Below, in pieces: positions 31,020 to 38,671 of a stretch of 41,569 nucleotides of DNA. Under the pieces are notes generated by a model that saw nothing but the letters and a program-made list of their open reading frames with translations, made no database searches and was not told the DNA's origin. The DNA is from CAZDSS01 sp964508185 (GTDB lineage: Bacteria; Pseudomonadota; Alphaproteobacteria; Sphingomonadales; Govanellaceae), in the NCBI GenBank assembly GCA_964508185.1, contig CAZDSS010000012.1, forward strand, positions 1 through 41,569. Reading direction: 5' to 3'. A program made the position numbers and the translations under genes. Every line of letters starts with the position of its first letter. Positions within the stretch are counted from its first letter, which is position 1.

Positions 31020-32741
31020 ATGGGACGTATGTTGCAGTTCATGAGCGCCGCCTGGTGGCGCCCGTTCACCCCCAAGCTTGTGACCGTTCTTCGCGAAGGA
31101 TATGGCGCGGCCGATCTCAGGCAGGATTTCATCGCCGGTCTCACGGTCGCGATCGTCGCGCTGCCCCTCGCCATGGCGCTTGCCATCGCCTCCGGCACCA
31201 CGCCGGACAAGGGGCTGGTGACCGCCATCGTCGCGGGCTTCCTCATCTCCGCCCTCGGCGGCAGCCGGGTGCAGATCGGCGGCCCCACGGGCGCCTTCGT
31301 GGTGGTGGTGTTCAACGTCATCGCCACCCACGGCTATGACGGGCTGGTTCTGGCGACCCTGATGGCGGGGGTGATGCTGGTGATCGCGGGCTTCGCCCGC
31401 TTCGGCACCTGGATCAAGTACATCCCCGAGCCGGTCGTCACCGGCTTCACCGCAGGCATCGCCGTCATCATCTTCACGAGCCAGATCAAGGATCTCCTCG
31501 GCCTTCCGGTGGCGGAGGTTCCGGCCGACTTCCTCGACAAGATCCGCGTCTTCGCCGCGCACATGGATGCGATCTCCCCGGCGAGCGTTGCGATCTCCGG
31601 CCTCGCCCTTGCAGTCATCATCCTGCTCCGCCGACATGCGCCGCGGGCGCCCGCCTTCCTCATCGTGGTGGTGGCGGCGTCCCTCGCCGTCGCCCTGTTC
31701 GGGGTGGAGACGGACACCATCGGCAGCCGCTTCGGCGGCATCCCGTCGAGCCTGCCCGCGCCCAGCCTGCCCGAGATCACCTTCGCCCGCATGGCGGAAC
31801 TGCTGCCGAGCGCCTTCACCATCGCCTTCCTCGCGGGCGTGGAATCCCTCCTGTCCGCGGTGGTCGCCGACGGCATGACGGGCTTCCGCCATCGCTCCAA
31901 CACGGAACTGATCGCGCAAGGGGTCGCCAACAGCGCCTCCGCCCTGTTCGGCGGCCTGCCCGCCACGGGGGCGATCGCCCGCACGGCGACCAACATCCGC
32001 TCGGGCGCGCGCTCGCCGATGGCCGGCATGTTCCATGCCCTGTTCCTCTTGCTTGCGATCCTGCTCCTTGCGCCGCTTGCGGTCTATGTGCCCCTTGCGG
32101 CGCTGGCCGCCGTCCTCGTCATGGTCGCCTGGAACATGAGCGACGCGCCCCGCTTCCGCCATCTCCTGTCGGCGCCGCCGGGGGATGTGGCCGTGCTGCT
32201 CATCACCTTCGCGCTTACCGTGCTCGTGGACCTCACGGTCGCGATCGAGGTGGGCGTGGTCATGGCCGCGCTCCTCTTCATGCATCGCATGGCCGAGGTG
32301 GTGGCGGTGGGCTCCGGCCCGAAGCTCATCGCAAGCGGCGACGAGCGGGACGCGGAGCTTCTCGAGGAAGACCAGCGCCAGGGCCTGCCTGCGGGCATCG
32401 AGGTGTTCCAGATCCAGGGGCCCCTGTTCTTCGGCGTCGCCAACCGCCTCAACGACTTTCTCGAGGCCCTGCGCCGGCCGCCGAAGATCATGATCCTGCG
32501 GCTTCGCCATGTGCCGCTCATGGACGCATCAGGCGTCACCGCCTTCGAGAATTTCATCGAACGCTGCCGCCGGGCGGGGATCCGCCTCATCATCTCCGGC
32601 CTGCAGCCGCAGCCGCGCATGATCCTCCGCCAGATGGGGGTCAAGGCCGGCTGGCCCGAGCATGAGGTGACGTCGGTCCGCGACTATGCGGCGGCGCGCG
32701 AGCTTGCCGAGCGGGAGCTCAAGGCGCGGGCCGCCGAATAA
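31020..32741 (+). CDS. SulP family anion transporter with STAS domain
   Basis: An inner-membrane SulP/SLC26-type transporter, 573 residues, importing sulfate, bicarbonate or a related anion. Seen: the N-terminal DLRQDFIAGLTVAIVALPLAMALAIASG (TM1 region), IGGPTGAFVVVVFNVIA (TM3, substrate site) and GVESLLSAVVADGMTG. A C-terminal cytoplasmic STAS domain spans about 460-560 (EVFQIQGPLFFGVANRL, LRLRHVPLMDASGVTAFENF). Substrate cannot be told from sequence; bicarbonate and dicarboxylate SulPs exist. ATG 31020 lacks a clear ribosome site; ATG 31029 is an alternative. Confidence 0.92.
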   Translation: MGRMLQFMSAAWWRPFTPKLVTVLREGYGAADLRQDFIAGLTVAIVALPLAMALAIASGTTPDKGLVTAIVAGFLISALGGSRVQIGGPTGAFVVVVFNVIATHGYDGLVLATLMAGVMLVIAGFARFGTWIKYIPEPVVTGFTAGIAVIIFTSQIKDLLGLPVAEVPADFLDKIRVFAAHMDAISPASVAISGLALAVIILLRRHAPRAPAFLIVVVAASLAVALFGVETDTIGSRFGGIPSSLPAPSLPEITFARMAELLPSAFTIAFLAGVESLLSAVVADGMTGFRHRSNTELIAQGVANSASALFGGLPATGAIARTATNIRSGARSPMAGMFHALFLLLAILLLAPLAVYVPLAALAAVLVMVAWNMSDAPRFRHLLSAPPGDVAVLLITFALTVLVDLTVAIEVGVVMAALLFMHRMAEVVAVGSGPKLIASGDERDAELLEEDQRQGLPAGIEVFQIQGPLFFGVANRLNDFLEALRRPPKIMILRLRHVPLMDASGVTAFENFIERCRRAGIRLIISGLQPQPRMILRQMGVKAGWPEHEVTSVRDYAAARELAERELKARAAE

Positions 32742-32781
32742 CGCAGAACATCAAATCAGATCATTAAGGTCTTGATTTTTC

Positions 32782-32814
32782 GGGGGTCCGGCCGCGCTTC
32801 GGACCCCCATTTTT
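32782..32814 (+). terminator. Intrinsic terminator after the SulP gene
   Basis: GGGGGTCCG (32782-32790) pairs with CGGACCCCC (32800-32808) around a 9-nt loop and is followed by ATTTTTG. It lies 40 bp past the SulP stop. Confidence 0.9.
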
Positions 32815-32851
32815 GTGAGGTTCGGAGGGCATTTCTCACGCTTTCGGCAGG

Positions 32852-32880
32852 TTGACCCCATGATCCCCCGGGCGGACAAT
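32852..32880 (+). promoter_or_regulatory. Predicted promoter of Rieske gene 2
   Basis: TTGACC (32852-32857), 17-bp spacer, GACAAT (32875-32880). Start expected near 32887, giving a leader of about 60 nt. No lux-box-like palindrome is visible nearby. Confidence 0.45.
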
Positions 32881-32947
32881 CCGGAGAAGACGAACGCTCT
32901 CCAAGCTTAGGAAAACTGCCCCTTGCGGGCGGAGGAGTGGGATCACG

Positions 32948-34345
32948 ATGACCAAGCCGCTTTCACGCAAATCCTTCGACATGTGCCCGGACCGGCCGCT
33001 GGTCCAGCAGCTTCTGGATGCGGAGACGCGGGAGGTGCCGGAAAGCCTGCGGGAGGATGTCCATCCCGAAATCCCGGTCGATCAGGTTGACGCCGCCGTC
33101 TATACCTCGCCCGAAATCCACCGTCTCGAAGTGGAGAAGATGTGGAAGAAGGTGTGGCAGATGGCCTGCCGGGAGGAGGAGATCCCCGAAGTCGGCGACT
33201 ATGTGGTCTACGACATCGCGGACATGTCCTTCGTCGTGGTGCGCACCGCCCCCGACGAGATCCGGGCCTATCGCAACGCCTGCCTGCATCGCGGGCGCCA
33301 GCTCAAGACCGGCGACGGCAGCGACAGCCGCTTCCGCTGCCCGTTCCACGGCTTCACCTGGGATCTTCAGGGCCGCCTCGTCCATGTGCCGTCCCAGTGG
33401 GACTTCCCGCACATCCAGAAGGAGAAGAAGGAATGGTGCCTGCCACAGGCCAAGGTCGGCACCTGGGGCGGCTTCGTCTTCATCAATCCGGACCTCAACG
33501 CGGTCCCGCTCGAGGAATGGCTGAAGCCCATCCCCGAACATTTCAAGCGCTGGCGGCTTGAGGATCGCTACAAGGGCATCCATGTGGCCAAGATCGTCCA
33601 CGCCAACTGGAAGGCGACGGCGGAGGCCTTCATGGAGGCCTATCATTCGCCCGACACCCATCCCCAGATCATCGTCTATACGGCGGACACCAATTCCCAG
33701 TACGACGTGTTCGATCCCGCGGGCAAGGTCAATCGCGCCATCCACCCCATGGCGGTGCCGAGCCCCTCGGTCGAGGGCAAGGTGACGGCCCAGGAGGTGG
33801 TGGATTCGATCGTCGCAACGTCGGGCCGCATGGATACCAGCACCAACGACCTGCAGGTGCCCGAAGGCATGACCGCCCGCGAATTCATGGCGGAAGTGAA
33901 CCGCAAGGCCTTCGGCGCCATGGGGCAGGAGGATCTGGGCGACGCGACGGATGCCGAGGTGCTGGACGCCATCGTCTACAACGTCTTCCCCAATTTCGCG
34001 CCGTGGGGCGGGTACAATCCCAACATCATCTATCGCTGGCGGCCCAACGGGGACGATCCCAATTCCTGCATCATGGAAGTGATGATCCTGCTGCCGTACC
34101 CCAAGAGCGGGCCGCGCCCCGCGCCCGTCGAGGTGAAGTGGCTCGATCCTGAGGACTCCTGGACCAAGGCGCCGGAGCTTGGCGCCCTTGGGGAAGTGTT
34201 CGACCAGGACATGGGCAATCTTCCCTATGTGCAGCGGGGCCTGCGCGCGCTGGCTGCCGAAAACGGCAAGGTCACCTTCGCCCGCTATCAGGAAAGCCGC
34301 ATCCGCCATTTCCACGGTCTCATGCAGGCCTATCTCCAGGCCTGA
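32948..34345 (+). CDS. Rieske non-heme iron oxygenase, alpha (catalytic) subunit
   Basis: A 465-residue oxygenase from a different subfamily to the one at 24080-25399. Rieske ligands are C112/H114 (ACLHRGRQ) and C131/H134 (CPFHGFTW). The mononuclear-iron residues are in AEAFMEAYHSPDTH: H233, H238 and E230 of the motif. The C-terminal half has a longer insertion (about 280-330) than the first oxygenase. No partner reductase, ferredoxin or beta subunit is present. GGAGGAG lies before ATG 32948. It is convergent with the luxR gene across a shared terminator. The genome's electron-transfer partners must be elsewhere. Substrate unknown. Confidence 0.9.
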   Translation: MTKPLSRKSFDMCPDRPLVQQLLDAETREVPESLREDVHPEIPVDQVDAAVYTSPEIHRLEVEKMWKKVWQMACREEEIPEVGDYVVYDIADMSFVVVRTAPDEIRAYRNACLHRGRQLKTGDGSDSRFRCPFHGFTWDLQGRLVHVPSQWDFPHIQKEKKEWCLPQAKVGTWGGFVFINPDLNAVPLEEWLKPIPEHFKRWRLEDRYKGIHVAKIVHANWKATAEAFMEAYHSPDTHPQIIVYTADTNSQYDVFDPAGKVNRAIHPMAVPSPSVEGKVTAQEVVDSIVATSGRMDTSTNDLQVPEGMTAREFMAEVNRKAFGAMGQEDLGDATDAEVLDAIVYNVFPNFAPWGGYNPNIIYRWRPNGDDPNSCIMEVMILLPYPKSGPRPAPVEVKWLDPEDSWTKAPELGALGEVFDQDMGNLPYVQRGLRALAAENGKVTFARYQESRIRHFHGLMQAYLQA

Positions 34346-34365
34346 GGACAAGGGCAGGGCGTTCA

Positions 34366-34400
34366 AAGAAAAAGGCCGGCGTCAGGCGACGCCGGCCTTT
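34366..34400. terminator. Bidirectional terminator between Rieske gene 2 and luxR
   Basis: A 13-bp perfect stem AAAGGCCGGCGTC (34371-34383) with GACGCCGGCCTTT (34388-34400) and a 4-nt loop. A-rich to the left (T-run for the minus strand) and TTT on the right. Strongest for the luxR direction. Confidence 0.85.
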
Positions 34401-34427
34401 GTCGTTGATGGGTGACCCGTGTGCCGA

Positions 34428-35204
34428 TCAGCCGTGCATGTGCGGCTGCGGGCCGAGGAGGCCGCGGCGATGGGCGATGCTCACCGCATGCGCGCGGTTG
34501 GCGGCGCCGAGCTTGCGGATGGCGTTCTTCACATGGAAGCGGGTGGTGGCGGGCGAGCGGTAGATGATCTCGCTCACTTCCTGGTCCGTTTTGCCGAGCG
34601 CCACCCAGCGCAGGCATTCGGTCTCGCGGGCGGTCAGGGGCTCGCCTTCCTCCCAGTCGTCGTCCTCGGTGGGCCAGCGGTCCAGCACCTCGATGAAATG
34701 ATGGGCGATCAGGAACAGCTCCGTGCCGTAGCGTTCGAAGATCTTGTCCACCTCGGTCCCCGGCGAGGCGCTCATCCAGCTCACATGGCCGATGCGGCCG
34801 CCGGAGCGGAAGACGGGGGTGGTGACGCCGGCGCCCACCTGTTCGCGCAGGCAGCGCATGGCCTGCAAGGGCATGCCGCTCAGGAGCTTGTCCTTCCACA
34901 TGGTGCCGTTTTCATTGGTGCGCCAGGTGAAGGGCCGGTGTTCGTAGCGGCAGTAATTGCTGTTGGGTTCGTAATGCTTGAAATTGCGGCGGGTGAATTC
35001 GGCGAGCCAGTCTTCCGGCCACCCCATGAGCGCGGCCAGCGGCTTGCCGTTCATGACCGGCCGCTCCTCCACCTCGATGTCGCGGATCACCCCGACCTTC
35101 GGCAGGCCCACGGCCTCTCCGACCTCAAGGATGAGGGCAATGGATTCAGAAAGGGTGGTGGCCTTTTCAAGCCGTCTGATAAACCAATGAGAAAGGCTCT
35201 CCAT
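34428..35204 (-). CDS. LuxR-type regulator with autoinducer-binding-like domain
   Basis: A 258-residue LuxR-family regulator. N-terminal sensory domain about 15-175: WLAEFTRRNFKHYEPNSNYCRYEHRPFTW, where an EP pair stands at the usual DP position and the conserved Trp is present, then GAGVTTPVFRSGGRIGHVSW. C-terminal GerE helix-turn-helix 188-250: LTARETECLRWVALGKTDQEV and TRFHVKNAIRKLGAANRAHAVSIA. No luxI-type synthase gene is in the window, so it is a LuxR solo or responds to another molecule. GGGAG 7 nt before ATG 35204 supports the start. Its promoter has a lux-box-like palindrome at 35302-35320. It lies between Rieske gene 2 and TonB-dependent receptor gene 3. Confidence 0.88.
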   Translation of the reverse strand: MESLSHWFIRRLEKATTLSESIALILEVGEAVGLPKVGVIRDIEVEERPVMNGKPLAALMGWPEDWLAEFTRRNFKHYEPNSNYCRYEHRPFTWRTNENGTMWKDKLLSGMPLQAMRCLREQVGAGVTTPVFRSGGRIGHVSWMSASPGTEVDKIFERYGTELFLIAHHFIEVLDRWPTEDDDWEEGEPLTARETECLRWVALGKTDQEVSEIIYRSPATTRFHVKNAIRKLGAANRAHAVSIAHRRGLLGPQPHMHG

Positions 35205-35271
35205 CACGAGGCTCCCAAATGTTGACCAGTCTGCGTTTCTGATGGCAACGTTCTTTTTGTTTTCGGGAATC

Positions 35272-35300
35272 ACTCTATCACCAAAGCCTGAAATTGTAAA
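35272..35300 (-). promoter_or_regulatory. Predicted luxR promoter
   Basis: Minus strand: TTTACA (35300-35295), 17-bp spacer, TAGAGT (35277-35272). Predicted start near 35265, about 61 nt before the ATG. Confidence 0.55.
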
Positions 35301-35301
35301 A

Positions 35302-35320
35302 CGGTCGTTTGAAACGACCG
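35302..35320. promoter_or_regulatory. Perfect 19-bp palindrome, lux-box-like
   Basis: CGGTCGTTT (35302-35310) and AAACGACCG (35312-35320) are exact reverse complements around one central G. The centre is about 46 bp upstream of the predicted luxR start and abuts the -35 element. LuxR-type activators typically bind 18-20-bp palindromes centred near -42. The adjacent luxR gene is the natural candidate to bind it. Confidence 0.7.
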
Positions 35321-35417
35321 GAACCGCCCTGAAGTCCGCAAAAATCCGCCATTTTTGGCGCTTTTGGCGGGTTGCGGGCCGGCCATACCCCCTGCCCGAA
35401 GGGAGAGTTTTGCGCAT

Positions 35418-35444
35418 AAAAAAAGCCGCGACCGAGGTCGCGGC
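35418..35444 (-). terminator. Intrinsic terminator of TonB-dependent receptor gene 3
   Basis: Perfect 9-bp stem GCCGCGACC (35425-35433) with GGTCGCGGC (35436-35444). On the minus strand it is followed by seven T residues (35424-35418), 67 bp past the stop codon. Confidence 0.85.
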
Positions 35445-35463
35445 GCCCAGGCTCGGAGGGGAG

Positions 35464-35485
35464 CCGGGATCCCGAAGGATCCCGG
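35464..35485. repeat. Second hairpin in the 3' region of receptor gene 3
   Basis: CCGGGATCC (35464-35472) and GGATCCCGG (35477-35485) are perfect 9-bp inverted arms around CGAA. It lies between the receptor stop and its terminator, so the message would end in two tandem stem-loops. No T-run; possibly a stabilising element. Confidence 0.5.
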
Positions 35486-35510
35486 CCAAGAGACGTCAGT
35501 ACCGGCTGGA

Positions 35511-37709
35511 TCAGTACTGGAAGGTGAGCTCGATTCCGTATTCGCGGGGAATGCTGGGGCTGCCGAAATTGAAGAGGTCGGCCACCGGCAGCACGTATTC
35601 GATGTATTTCTCGTTGGTGAGGTTCCGGCCGTAGAGCGAGACGCGGATGTGATCGTTCGGCGTCGTGTAGCTCACCGTGCCATTGAGGATGCCGACCGAC
35701 TTCTGGTGCCCCACCGGGAAGTTGAGCACCGTGAGCTCCGCCTTGTCGCGCCAGGACCAGCGGACGTTGAAGTCCATGCTGCCGGCGTCATTCGGCAGGA
35801 GATATTCATAGCTCGCGCCAAGAGTGACCTGCCATTTCGGCGCGCGGCGGAACTTGAGGCTGGTGTTGTCGTCGATGTTGCCGTCGCCGTCGAGGTCGGC
35901 CATGAAGCTCTTGTACTTGGCGTCGAGGTAGCCGACGTTGGAGAACAGCGTCAGGCCTTCGGCCGGCATCAGGGTGAGTTCCGCCTCGATGCCCTGCGTC
36001 TTCGCGCTCGCCGCGTTGTCCACCAGGGTTTCCTGCCCGCCGAAGAAATCGGTCGGCCGCACGGTGTCGAGCTGCAGGTCCTTGTAGTCGTTGTAGAACG
36101 CGGCGACGTTCAGACGGCCGCGGCCGCTCCAGAAGTCGCTCTTGAAGCCGATTTCGAAGGCGTCGACCTTTTCGGGGTCGTAGGGGCCGAGCGAGGTGAA
36201 GGACCCGGCGCGACCATTCCAGCCGCCCGACTTGAAGCCCGCCGCATAGCTCGCATAGACGAAGAAGTTGTCGTTGACCTGATAGTCGAGGCCGACCCGC
36301 GGCGTGAATTCCTTCCAGGTCTCGGAATGCTCGCCCGAGAAGGTCGGGTAGCCCAGCGGGCGATGGTCGATGGTCTTCTTCTGCCAGGTATAGCGGCCGC
36401 CCACATTGAGCCGGAGTTCCGGCGTGATGCGGTAGTTGCCCTGGAAGAAGCCCGCCCAGCTCTTGTCGTCATGATAGGTCTCCTGCTCCAGGAAGGCTGC
36501 GGCGGAGTCCGTCATGTCGGTGATCTGCAGCAGGTAATAGTCGGAATAGAAGTAATAGGCGCCGACCACGAAGTCAGCACGGTCGCCGATCTCGCCGCTG
36601 AGGCGCAGTTCCTGCGAGAACTGCTCGCTCTTCTGGTAGCGGAAGGGCTCGAGGAAGCGCAGGGTGGAGGCATCCGGGTCAAACAGGATGTCTTCCTTGA
36701 GATGGCGGTAGCCGGTGATCGAGGTCAGCGTATAGTCGCCGAAGCGCCAGTTGAACTCGCCGACGACCGTGTGGATGTCCTCGTGGTTGAAGCCGTCCGA
36801 ATTGGTATTGACGGTATAAAGGTCGCGGTCGCCATCGGTGAACTTGCCGTTCGGAAGCTGCACGGCGCAGTAGCCGAAGAAGGCGCAGATCGCCTGATCG
36901 GGCGTGCTGAGATTGAGCGGCCCGGTGCCGTCGTTGCGGTTGCGGTAGTAGTCGTAATTGATGGTGAAGTCGAAGTTCTCGTTGGGGGTGAGCCGCAGGG
37001 CGCCCCGGATCGCCAGGGCGTCGTCCCCGTTGAGGTCGTTGCCCGTGGCGAGATTCTTGATGTAGCCGTCGGAATTGAGCGACGCCACGCCGACGCGCGC
37101 GGCGAGCACGTTATCGACCAGCGGCACGTTGACGACGCCCTTGAGATCGACGCGGCCGAAATTGCCGAGCGTCGCCTGGGCCCTGGCCTCGAACTCGTTG
37201 GTCGGCTGGTTGCGCACCACGTTCACCACGCCGCCGATGGTGTTCTTGCCGAACAGGGTCCCCTGCGGGCCGCGCAGGATCTCGATCCGGCCGATGTCGA
37301 ACATGTCCACCATCTGGTTGGTGTTGGAGGCGAGGAACAGGCCGTCCACCACCACCCCCACCGAAGGCTCGAAGGAGCGCTCGATGTCCATGGAGGTCAT
37401 GCCGCGGATGGTGATGTGCGCCGAGCTCGGGAAGGTGCCGTGGCGGCCGATCTCGACGTTCGGCGCCATGCCTTCAAGGTCGCCGATGTCGGTGATCGCC
37501 GCCCGCTCGATCATGCCGCCGGTGAGCGCCGAGACGGCGACCGGCACCGTCTGCAGGCTTTCCTCCACCTTACGCGCCGTCACCACCACTTCCTCGATGG
37601 TGAAGCGCGACCCCTCTTGCGCCATGGCCGCAGGGGCCGAGGCCCCCGTCGCCAGCGCCATGGCCGTGCCGATCAACAGAATCCTATTGCGTGCCGAGAT
37701 ATCGGACAT
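35511..37709 (-). CDS. TonB-dependent outer-membrane receptor
   Basis: Outer-membrane importer, 732 residues. Signal peptide about 1-30 (ending APAAMA), TonB box IEEVVVTARKVEE (38-50). The plug has ITIRGMTSMDIERSFEPSVGVVVDGLFL and IGRIEILRGPQGTLFGKNTIGGVVNVVRN, and the C-terminus is the aromatic strand YGIELTFQY. Start ATG 37709 has GGGAGG 8 nt upstream. It is related to the receptor at 26787-29003 in plug layout but not a recent copy. Upstream on the same strand lies the LytTR response-regulator gene (152 bp away), and downstream lies luxR, so it is bracketed by two regulators and probably controlled by one of them. Confidence 0.93.
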   Translation of the reverse strand: MSDISARNRILLIGTAMALATGASAPAAMAQEGSRFTIEEVVVTARKVEESLQTVPVAVSALTGGMIERAAITDIGDLEGMAPNVEIGRHGTFPSSAHITIRGMTSMDIERSFEPSVGVVVDGLFLASNTNQMVDMFDIGRIEILRGPQGTLFGKNTIGGVVNVVRNQPTNEFEARAQATLGNFGRVDLKGVVNVPLVDNVLAARVGVASLNSDGYIKNLATGNDLNGDDALAIRGALRLTPNENFDFTINYDYYRNRNDGTGPLNLSTPDQAICAFFGYCAVQLPNGKFTDGDRDLYTVNTNSDGFNHEDIHTVVGEFNWRFGDYTLTSITGYRHLKEDILFDPDASTLRFLEPFRYQKSEQFSQELRLSGEIGDRADFVVGAYYFYSDYYLLQITDMTDSAAAFLEQETYHDDKSWAGFFQGNYRITPELRLNVGGRYTWQKKTIDHRPLGYPTFSGEHSETWKEFTPRVGLDYQVNDNFFVYASYAAGFKSGGWNGRAGSFTSLGPYDPEKVDAFEIGFKSDFWSGRGRLNVAAFYNDYKDLQLDTVRPTDFFGGQETLVDNAASAKTQGIEAELTLMPAEGLTLFSNVGYLDAKYKSFMADLDGDGNIDDNTSLKFRRAPKWQVTLGASYEYLLPNDAGSMDFNVRWSWRDKAELTVLNFPVGHQKSVGILNGTVSYTTPNDHIRVSLYGRNLTNEKYIEYVLPVADLFNFGSPSIPREYGIELTFQY

Positions 37710-37861
37710 GGTCGTGACCTCCCGTATGTTCCCTGTTCTGGATCCGCCCTGATCTTCTCCCGGCCTTATCCCCATTGGCCTTTTACGGGCGATCCTCGTC
37801 CTTCAGCCTATGCCCAATGGCCAGCGATGCGAAGCTCCCTCTTTTGATAAAATTGTGTGTC

Positions 37862-38671
37862 TTACGGGAGCAGGCGGGCGATCGTTTCTCGGAACGCGCG
37901 ACCGATGCGGACCTCGACGCCGCCCTTGAGCACCGCCATGTAATCGCCGCCCACAAGCTGGGTGAGGCGTTCCACACGTTCGAAATTGATGATGGTGGAG
38001 CGGTGGACGCGGCCGAATTTGGCGGGGTCCAGCCGGCGCTCCATGTTCTTCATGGTCTCGCGCAGGATGTGGCAGCGCTCGCCCGCATGGATGCACATGT
38101 AGTCGCCCGCGGCGTCGATCCAGTCGATGCTGTCGACGTCGAGGAACGTGACCTGGCCGCGGTCGCGGATCGCAAGCCGCGTCTCGTAGGGCGGGGCGGG
38201 AGCCATGGGCGCATCCAGCGCGGCGAGCTCGGCGGCCCTGGGGTCGATTGCGCGCAGCATCTCGATGAGCCGCGCGTTGCGCTCGATCGCCTGGCGCTGG
38301 GCGATCTCGGCCCGCGCCCGGGACACCGCCTCCATGAGCCGCGCGCCGTCCACCGGCTTCAGGAGATAATCGAGGGCGTGGGCCTCGAAGGCGTTGAGGG
38401 CGTACTGGTCGTAGGCCGTCACGAAGACGATGATGGGCAGGGGCTCGGCCGCCAGCGCCTTGATGACGTGGAAGCCGTCGATCCCCGGCATCTGGATGTC
38501 GAGGAAGACGAGATCGGGGCGCAACTCGCGGATCGCCCGCAAGGCTTCCCGCCCGTTGGCGCACTGGGCGAGGATCTCCACGTCGGGGCAGTCCCTGAGG
38601 CGGAGCTCCAGCCCGCGCAGGGCCAGCGGCTCGTCGTCCACCAGCACCGTACGGATTGCGCGCGGCATCAT
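37862..38671 (-). CDS. LytTR-type response regulator
   Basis: A DNA-binding response regulator of 269 residues. Receiver domain 6-125 with acidic pocket VDDEP (11-15), phospho-acceptor D58 in VFLDIQMPGIDG and the conserved Lys in LLKPVDG. C-terminal LytTR domain about 160-265 (IRDRGQVTFLDVDSIDWIDAAGDYMCIHAGE, FGRVHRSTIINFERVE). It overlaps the kinase gene by 4 bp. LytTR regulators bind direct repeats and commonly control a neighbouring gene, here potentially the TonB-dependent receptor gene 152 bp downstream on the same strand (inference). Confidence 0.93.
   Translation of the reverse strand: MMPRAIRTVLVDDEPLALRGLELRLRDCPDVEILAQCANGREALRAIRELRPDLVFLDIQMPGIDGFHVIKALAAEPLPIIVFVTAYDQYALNAFEAHALDYLLKPVDGARLMEAVSRARAEIAQRQAIERNARLIEMLRAIDPRAAELAALDAPMAPAPPYETRLAIRDRGQVTFLDVDSIDWIDAAGDYMCIHAGERCHILRETMKNMERRLDPAKFGRVHRSTIINFERVERLTQLVGGDYMAVLKGGVEVRIGRAFRETIARLLP

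Larger units (their letters stand above)
35205..35510. other. luxR control region and 3' end of receptor gene 3
   Basis: 306 bp without a gene. From left: luxR leader, luxR promoter (35272-35300), palindrome (35302-35320), GC-rich sequence, the terminator of the receptor gene (35418-35444) and a second hairpin (35464-35485). Confidence 0.6.

Noticed and set aside
35355..37847. A long open frame antisense to receptor gene 3
   Set aside because: Low-complexity Val/Ala/Glu/Arg-rich translation without domains; the receptor on the minus strand has a signal peptide, TonB box, plug and terminal strand.
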